Shown in pieces: positions 6,294 through 10,096 of a stretch of DNA of 10,096 bases. The notes under the pieces were generated by a model that made no database searches, was not told where the DNA came from, and was given only the letters and a program-made list of their open reading frames with translations. The DNA is taken from NCBI GenBank assembly GCA_030612185.1, contig JAUWOI010000115.1, forward strand, positions 1 through 10,096, read 5' to 3'. Each line of letters opens with the position of its first letter. Within the stretch, counting starts at the first letter, position 1. The position numbers and the translations under genes were made by a program. This stretch comes from Anaerolineae bacterium (lineage in GTDB: Bacteria > Chloroflexota > Anaerolineae > B4-G1).

Positions 6294-9200
6294 ATGAACG
6301 ATCAACCCAAGCGGGGGCGGAAGGCTCTTGGCACGGCGTTGCTACTCGCCTCCATTCTGCTGGTGGGAGGTTACCTGCGTTTCACGGGCCTGAATTGGGA
6401 TGAGGGGCAGTGGATCCATCCTGACGAGGGGCATATGCGGATGACCCTCTCGGCTATCAGGATGCCGGACAGTCTCTCGCTTTACTTCGACACGCACAAC
6501 TCCCCGCTTAACGTGCGCAATAGTGGCGCTCGATACAGTTATGGCACGCTGCCACTCTTTCTGACCCGCCTGACGGCTGAGTGGCTCGACCGGGCGTGTG
6601 GTGAATCCCCCGACAGGTTGAGCACAGCCGTGGTGTCGCTGCTCGTGGGGCCTGCGGCTGCTGAATGTGGGCCGGGTACCTTCACCGGCTTCCGCAGCGC
6701 GCAGGTTGGGCGGGCGCTCTCGGCGCTGGCCGACCTGGGGACTGTGTTCCTCATCTACTTGATCGGTCGCCGTCTGTACGGGGAGACGACGGGGCTGCTT
6801 GCCGCAGGGTTGGGGGCACTGACGGCATTCTCTATCCAGCAGGCTCACTTCTTCACCGTGGATAGTATGGCCTGCTTTTTCACCACACTGACTGTTTACT
6901 TCTCGGTGCGCGCGGGCCAATCGGGGGACTGGCTCAGTTTCGGGCTGGCAGGGCTGGCCACCGGCCTGGCCATGGCCTGCAAGGTTGACGCGGCTCTGGC
7001 CTCTCTCCTCGTCGTGCTGGCTGCAGTTGAAATCCCAAATCCCAAACCCCAGACCCCAACCTCCCCCTCCCATACCCCCACACCCCCACACACTTCTTTC
7101 CTCTCCGTCTTCCCCCGTCTTGTCCTCGCTGGCCTGTTGGCATTGGTCGCCTTCCGTATTGCCCAGCCCTATGTTTTTGAAGGTCCAGGTTTCTTCGGCG
7201 TGCGGCCCAGCCCGGAGTGGCTCGACCGGTTGGATCAGATACGCGTTGAGCAGAGCGGCGAGGCGGATTTGCCGTGGGGCCGGCAGTGGACGAATCGTGC
7301 GCCTATCTTGTTCCCCTGGATCAACATGGTTGTCTGGGGCATGGGGCTGCCACTGGGCCTGGCCGCCTGGGCCGGTTGGGCAGTAGCAGGTTTTGAGTTA
7401 TTATGGCGCGGGAAGCGTACCCACCTGATCCCGTGGGTCTGGGTAAGCCTCATGTTCCTTTATCAGGCCACCCGCTGGGTCAAGGCCATGCGCTACTCTC
7501 TGTCCCTGTATCCCATTTTCATTATCCTGGCCGCCTATCTGCTAATGCGCCTGGTCGATCTGCCCCGTGGTACTGGGTCGAAGAAACCGGGTTTTTTCCG
7601 AAAAACCTGGTTTCTGGTCGCTAGTCATATACCGTTGGTCTTATGCGTGGCTGGAACCGCTTTGTGGGCCGGCGCAGTATTCTCCATCTACCAACGTTCC
7701 CATACGCGTCTGGCGGCTTCACGTTGGATCTACGATCACGTCCCGCCCGGCGCTACGGTGGCCAACGAGCATTATGACTGGGGAGTGCCGCTGCGAATAG
7801 ACGGGCACGATCCCTTCAACGGGATGTACAATGGCTTTGAGATGCAGCACTATCACGAGGATACGTGGGAAAAGCGGACGCAACTGTTTGACTGGCTCGA
7901 CGAGGCGGACTATGTTTTTATGGCCAGCAACCGGCTCTATGGCTCCATCGCTCGCCTGCCGGCCCGCTACCCACTGACGACCGAGTATTACCGGGCGCTC
8001 TTCGCCGGCGAATTGGGCTTCGAGTTGGCAGCCGATTTCACCTCCCGCCCGGCCTGTGGCCCGTTCCAGTTCCCCGACCAGGAGAATCCTTTCCCGCTGA
8101 TGGAGGCGGGGTATGCGTATCAGACTGAGCCTATCGTGGTGCGCCTGCCGCCGGCTGAGGAGGCTTTCAGCGTCTACGACCATCCCCGCGTGCTCATCTT
8201 CCGCAAGACGGATGATTACTCCCGCCAGCGCGTGGAGGAGGTGTTGGGCGGGATTGACGTGGAGCACGCGCTGCACGGTCTTACCCCCAGGCAGGCTACC
8301 GGCGCTCCCGAAAATCTAGCGGAACTTGTTCAAGGCCTGGAGGAGGCGCTGGGCGAGATAAATCTGGAGCAGGCTCTTGAGATAATCAGGGTCGCTCCTG
8401 GGCTCCTGGAGTTCGACTCCGAGACCTGGGCCGATCAGCAGGCGGGTGGCACCTGGGCGGAGATGTTCGACCGCGACAGTCTTCTCAACCGGTACCCGGG
8501 GCTGGCGGCGGTCGCCTGGTGGGCCGTCGTGACCGTCTTGGGCTGGCTGGCTTTCCCGCTCATGTTCGTCGCGCTCCCAGCCCTGCGCGACCGGGGCTAC
8601 GGACTGGCGCGGGTATTGGGGCTGCTGCTCATTGCTTATCTCACGTGGCTGGCTGCCAGCCTGCGGGTCTTGCCGAACACACGCTCCACTATCGTGTACA
8701 TGGTGCTGCTCCTGGCGCTGGCCGGCGGTGGGGTGGGGTGGTTCAAGCGGGCCGAGTTGTCTCGTTTTCTACGGAACCGCTGGCGGCTGCTCCTGCTGAC
8801 CGAGGGGCTCTTCGCTTTGCTGTACGTGGTGTGGATAGGCGCGCGGCTCCTGCATCCTGATCTGTGGCATCCGATCGTCGGCGGCGAGAAGCCGATGGTT
8901 TTCGCCTATCTCAACGCGGTCATGAAGTCCACCTGGTTCCCGCCCTACAACCCCTGGTTCTCCGGCAGTTACGTCAACTACTACTACTTCGGCTTCGTCA
9001 TCGTCGGCACGCTGATCAAGTTGCTGGGCACCGTGCCGGCGGTGGCCTACAATCTGATGGTGCCGCTCCTGTTCGCGCTGACCGGCGTAGGGGCCTTCTC
9101 CGTCGCCTATAATCTCTTCGACGGGTTCGACGGGTTCGACGGGCGCGAGGAGCACGAGGAGCGCGAGCGTGGACGCTTGCTGGCGGGAGTGACGGCGCTC

Positions 9201-9635
9201 GGTTTCACCGTCCTGCTGGGCAACCTGGGCGTCGTGCGGCTCATCCGCGCGGCGCTCATCAGGCTGGGCGGTGAGCCTTTCCCCAGCACGATCCCTGGCT
9301 TCGCCGAGATGGTGACGATGTTCAAGGGATTGTGGCAGATGATCGCCCACGGCGCGACGCTCGCGTTGCGGCCTGAGTCGTGGTACTGGGAGCCAACCCG
9401 CATTATCCCGGCCGCGCCAGGGGAGGTGGGGCCCATCTCCGAGTTCCCGGCCTTCACCTTCCTCTACGCTGACCCGGACGCGGGCATGATCTCTTTCTCG
9501 CTGGTACTGCTGGCGTTGGCGATCGTGGTCTACTGGGCACGCACGTCGCGCCCTGGCTGGCTCAGCCTGGTTCTGGGCGGTCTGGCCATCGGCGCGCTCC
9601 GCCCGGCCAACACGTGGACCTTCCCCCCTTCCTGA
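6294..9635 (+). CDS. GT-C glycosyltransferase fused to DUF2298 (Chlor_Arch_YYY) membrane domain; frame ends early
   Basis: The 1113-residue frame has two multi-spanning halves. The first (about 1-465) is a GT-C/PMT-like enzyme: helix 12-28, then [11 protein letters not shown] with the D36-E37 pair, HPDE at 42-45, and [10 protein letters not shown] in a later helix-loop. Such enzymes move sugars from a polyprenyl-phosphate donor on the outer membrane face; the acidic pair is the usual catalytic site. A soluble region (about 465-735) holds the family signature [12 protein letters not shown] (YDHP at 628-631). The second half is DUF2298: GGEKPM (E865), PPYNPW (883-888) and the name-giving NYYYFG (895-900), followed by more helices. 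Frame 1 stops at 9635 just after ALRPANTW, which I take to be a family block that should continue into another helix; the continuation is found in another frame (9629-10096). Simple-sequence blocks are inserted at about residues 246-267, 429-441 and 942-950. The sugar and acceptor are unknown. The neighbouring secreted protein is a possible substrate, by context only. Confidence 0.88.
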   Translation: MNDQPKRGRKALGTALLLASILLVGGYLRFTGLNWDEGQWIHPDEGHMRMTLSAIRMPDSLSLYFDTHNSPLNVRNSGARYSYGTLPLFLTRLTAEWLDRACGESPDRLSTAVVSLLVGPAAAECGPGTFTGFRSAQVGRALSALADLGTVFLIYLIGRRLYGETTGLLAAGLGALTAFSIQQAHFFTVDSMACFFTTLTVYFSVRAGQSGDWLSFGLAGLATGLAMACKVDAALASLLVVLAAVEIPNPKPQTPTSPSHTPTPPHTSFLSVFPRLVLAGLLALVAFRIAQPYVFEGPGFFGVRPSPEWLDRLDQIRVEQSGEADLPWGRQWTNRAPILFPWINMVVWGMGLPLGLAAWAGWAVAGFELLWRGKRTHLIPWVWVSLMFLYQATRWVKAMRYSLSLYPIFIILAAYLLMRLVDLPRGTGSKKPGFFRKTWFLVASHIPLVLCVAGTALWAGAVFSIYQRSHTRLAASRWIYDHVPPGATVANEHYDWGVPLRIDGHDPFNGMYNGFEMQHYHEDTWEKRTQLFDWLDEADYVFMASNRLYGSIARLPARYPLTTEYYRALFAGELGFELAADFTSRPACGPFQFPDQENPFPLMEAGYAYQTEPIVVRLPPAEEAFSVYDHPRVLIFRKTDDYSRQRVEEVLGGIDVEHALHGLTPRQATGAPENLAELVQGLEEALGEINLEQALEIIRVAPGLLEFDSETWADQQAGGTWAEMFDRDSLLNRYPGLAAVAWWAVVTVLGWLAFPLMFVALPALRDRGYGLARVLGLLLIAYLTWLAASLRVLPNTRSTIVYMVLLLALAGGGVGWFKRAELSRFLRNRWRLLLLTEGLFALLYVVWIGARLLHPDLWHPIVGGEKPMVFAYLNAVMKSTWFPPYNPWFSGSYVNYYYFGFVIVGTLIKLLGTVPAVAYNLMVPLLFALTGVGAFSVAYNLFDGFDGFDGREEHEERERGRLLAGVTALGFTVLLGNLGVVRLIRAALIRLGGEPFPSTIPGFAEMVTMFKGLWQMIAHGATLALRPESWYWEPTRIIPAAPGEVGPISEFPAFTFLYADPDAGMISFSLVLLALAIVVYWARTSRPGWLSLVLGGLAIGALRPANTWTFPPS
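7030..7094 (+). repeat. In-frame C-rich heptamer block
   Basis: Four tandem 7-mers (AAATCCC, AAATCCC, AAACCCC, AGACCCC at 7030-7057) run into C-rich low-complexity DNA up to about 7094. It encodes a Pro/Thr-rich loop ([20 protein letters not shown]) between two predicted membrane helices (ending LLVVLAAV and starting RLVLAGLL). Read on the other strand the units are GGGATTT/GGGGTTT, close to the GGGGATT units at 10010-10037. Confidence 0.85.
7582..7615. repeat. Palindromic repeat inside the glycosyltransferase coding sequence
   Basis: AGAAACCGGGTTTTT (7582-7596), loop TCCG, then AAAAACCTGGTTTCT (7601-7615): 14 of 15 positions are complementary and the last is a G-U pair in RNA, so the whole stem can fold. 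It encodes [11 protein letters not shown], a basic loop between predicted helices. The left arm is identical to the 15-mer at 6163-6177 in the gene's own leader. Confidence 0.82.
9117..9143 (+). repeat. Three perfect TTCGACGGG nonamers in frame
   Basis: The three units encode FDG-FDG-FDG (residues 942-950), followed by an acidic/basic run [11 protein letters not shown]. The block separates two predicted helices of the DUF2298 half. A 9-nt unit keeps the reading frame when the copy number changes, unlike the heptamers elsewhere in this gene. Confidence 0.85.
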
Positions 9636-9698
9636 TGTTAGGTCTGGCTGGCTTGTTGGTGGGGGCGTGGGCAGGCCCGCCTGCGAGGGCGCGGGCAG

Positions 9699-9730
9699 GG
9701 GGACACGGGGACACGGAGACGCGGGGACGC
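9699..9730 (+). repeat. GGGGACAC octamer repeat
   Basis: Four tandem 8-mers: GGGGACAC (twice), GGAGACGC, GGGGACGC, followed by a partial GGGGCAGG. In the shifted frame they encode a polar Gly/Arg/Asp/Thr-rich segment ([14 protein letters not shown]) between two helices. An 8-nt unit would shift the frame if the copy number changed. Confidence 0.85.
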
Positions 9731-9741
9731 GGGGCAGGGGA

Positions 9742-9776
9742 GCAATTCGCTATTCGCAATTCGCAATTCGCAATTT
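9742..9776 (+). repeat. GCAATTC heptamer repeat
   Basis: Five tandem 7-mers: GCAATTC, GCTATTC, GCAATTC, GCAATTC, GCAATTT. It lies 11 nt after the octamer block and in the same loop, encoding [22 protein letters not shown] residues with a 7-residue period. This A+T-rich unit contrasts with the G+C-rich gene around it. Confidence 0.87.
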
Positions 9777-9994
9777 GCCTGCGGGCGTTCGCCTGGCGTG
9801 CCCTCTTGCTCATTGGCCTGACGGTGCTGCTCTACCGGCCCTACATCCAGCACTACGCGGCGGGCTATACGTCGGTCGAGAAGTGGCAGGGGTCGCATAC
9901 GCCGTTCGGGATTTATCTCTGGATCCACGGCATCCTGCTCTTCCCGCTGCTGACCCGTCTGCTGATTGAGGTATACCGGGTTGTCGTTAGACGT

Positions 9995-10087
9995 GGGAGA
10001 TTGGAGATTGGGGATTGGGGATTGGGGATTGGGGATTGGGTATTGGGTATTGGGTATTGGGTATTGGGTATTGGTTCATTGGTCGTT
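9995..10087 (+). repeat. GGGGATT/GGGTATT heptamer minisatellite
   Basis: After degenerate copies (9995-10009) come four perfect GGGGATT units (10010-10037) and five perfect GGGTATT units (10038-10072), then degenerate copies (GGTTCATT, GGTCGTT). In the shifted frame it encodes [21 protein letters not shown], a 7-residue repeat with Trp and Gly. The unit matches the general form of the heptameric STRR repeats described in cyanobacteria (CCCCAAT on the other strand). The array may continue in degenerate form to the window edge. Confidence 0.92.
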
Positions 10088-10096
10088 GGTCTGGGC

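Larger units (their letters stand above)
9629..10096 (+). pseudogene. Continuation of the DUF2298 domain in the shifted frame (3' partial)
   Basis: From 9629 (TTC CTG ATG TTA ...) this frame is open for 156 codons to the window end. It begins with a helix [16 protein letters not shown] that directly continues [12 protein letters not shown] from the first frame. A further helix, [20 protein letters not shown], and the phrases [20 protein letters not shown] and [15 protein letters not shown] look like the conserved C-terminal part of DUF2298 proteins. One extra base in the C6 tract at 9623-9628 would join the frames without loss. The stop TGA (9633-9635) overlaps ATG (9635-9637), so re-initiation is an alternative to a broken gene; no Shine-Dalgarno is visible before that ATG. 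The frame also runs through three simple-repeat blocks. It may be a sequencing or assembly error in a homopolymer, a real mutation, or a slippage switch. Confidence 0.8.

Noticed and set aside
9667..9969. Separate small gene in the third frame over the repeat blocks
   Set aside because: Its sequence is mostly translated simple repeats, while the overlapping frame from 9629 encodes recognisable DUF2298 motifs.
9995..10087. CRISPR array or chromosome telomere
   Set aside because: Units are 7 nt and directly adjacent with no spacers, and they lie inside an open reading frame; this is a minisatellite.

Overview
The window looks like a piece of a Chloroflexota genome, probably of the Anaerolineae/Ardenticatenia kind. 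The clearest pointer is the long membrane protein on the right, which joins a GT-C glycosyltransferase half to a DUF2298 ('Chlor_Arch_YYY') half, a family I know mainly from Chloroflexota and some archaea. High G+C, a very large secreted protein with a terminal FLPTVLR-type motif, and abundant short dispersed and tandem repeats fit the same group. All supported genes are on the + strand. Taxonomy here is inference from protein families, not from a marker comparison.

Layout. (1) Positions 1-1070: the 3' end of a membrane-anchored AmaP-like (Asp23-associated) protein, then 23 nt later scpB, the kleisin-partner subunit of the SMC-ScpAB chromosome condensin. This two-gene run ends in a nested hairpin with a T-run. 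(2) Positions 1071-1395: a gene-free stretch holding a 126-nt nested inverted-repeat element, a good sigma70-type promoter, a leader hairpin and a strong Shine-Dalgarno. (3) Positions 1396-5844: one gene for a 1482-residue exported protein with a GATase-like/BPL_N-like N-terminal domain and several beta-sandwich (DUF11-like) regions; function unknown. (4) Positions 5845-6293: a GC-rich terminator-like hairpin, a second inverted-repeat element of the widespread TCATTGCGAGCG...CGCAATGA kind, a second promoter, and a ~100-nt leader element bounded by 15-bp inverted repeats. (5) Positions 6294-10096: the GT-C/DUF2298 membrane protein. Its first reading frame stops at 9635, but an open frame beginning next to a C6 tract carries the recognisable rest of the DUF2298 domain to the window edge. 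The gene is therefore frameshifted, or split with a TGATG stop/start overlap.

The most unusual thing is the repeat load of gene (5). At least six separate blocks of simple or palindromic DNA (heptamers, octamers, nonamers and a hairpin repeat) sit inside its reading frame, and each falls in a stretch that I read as a loop between membrane helices. The heptamers have no stop codon in any forward frame, and a change of one copy would shift the frame, so these blocks could act as length or phase switches. The secreted protein and the glycosyltransferase are neighbours with separate promoters. A substrate-enzyme link between them (surface glycoprotein and its glycosyltransferase) is possible but is only inference.
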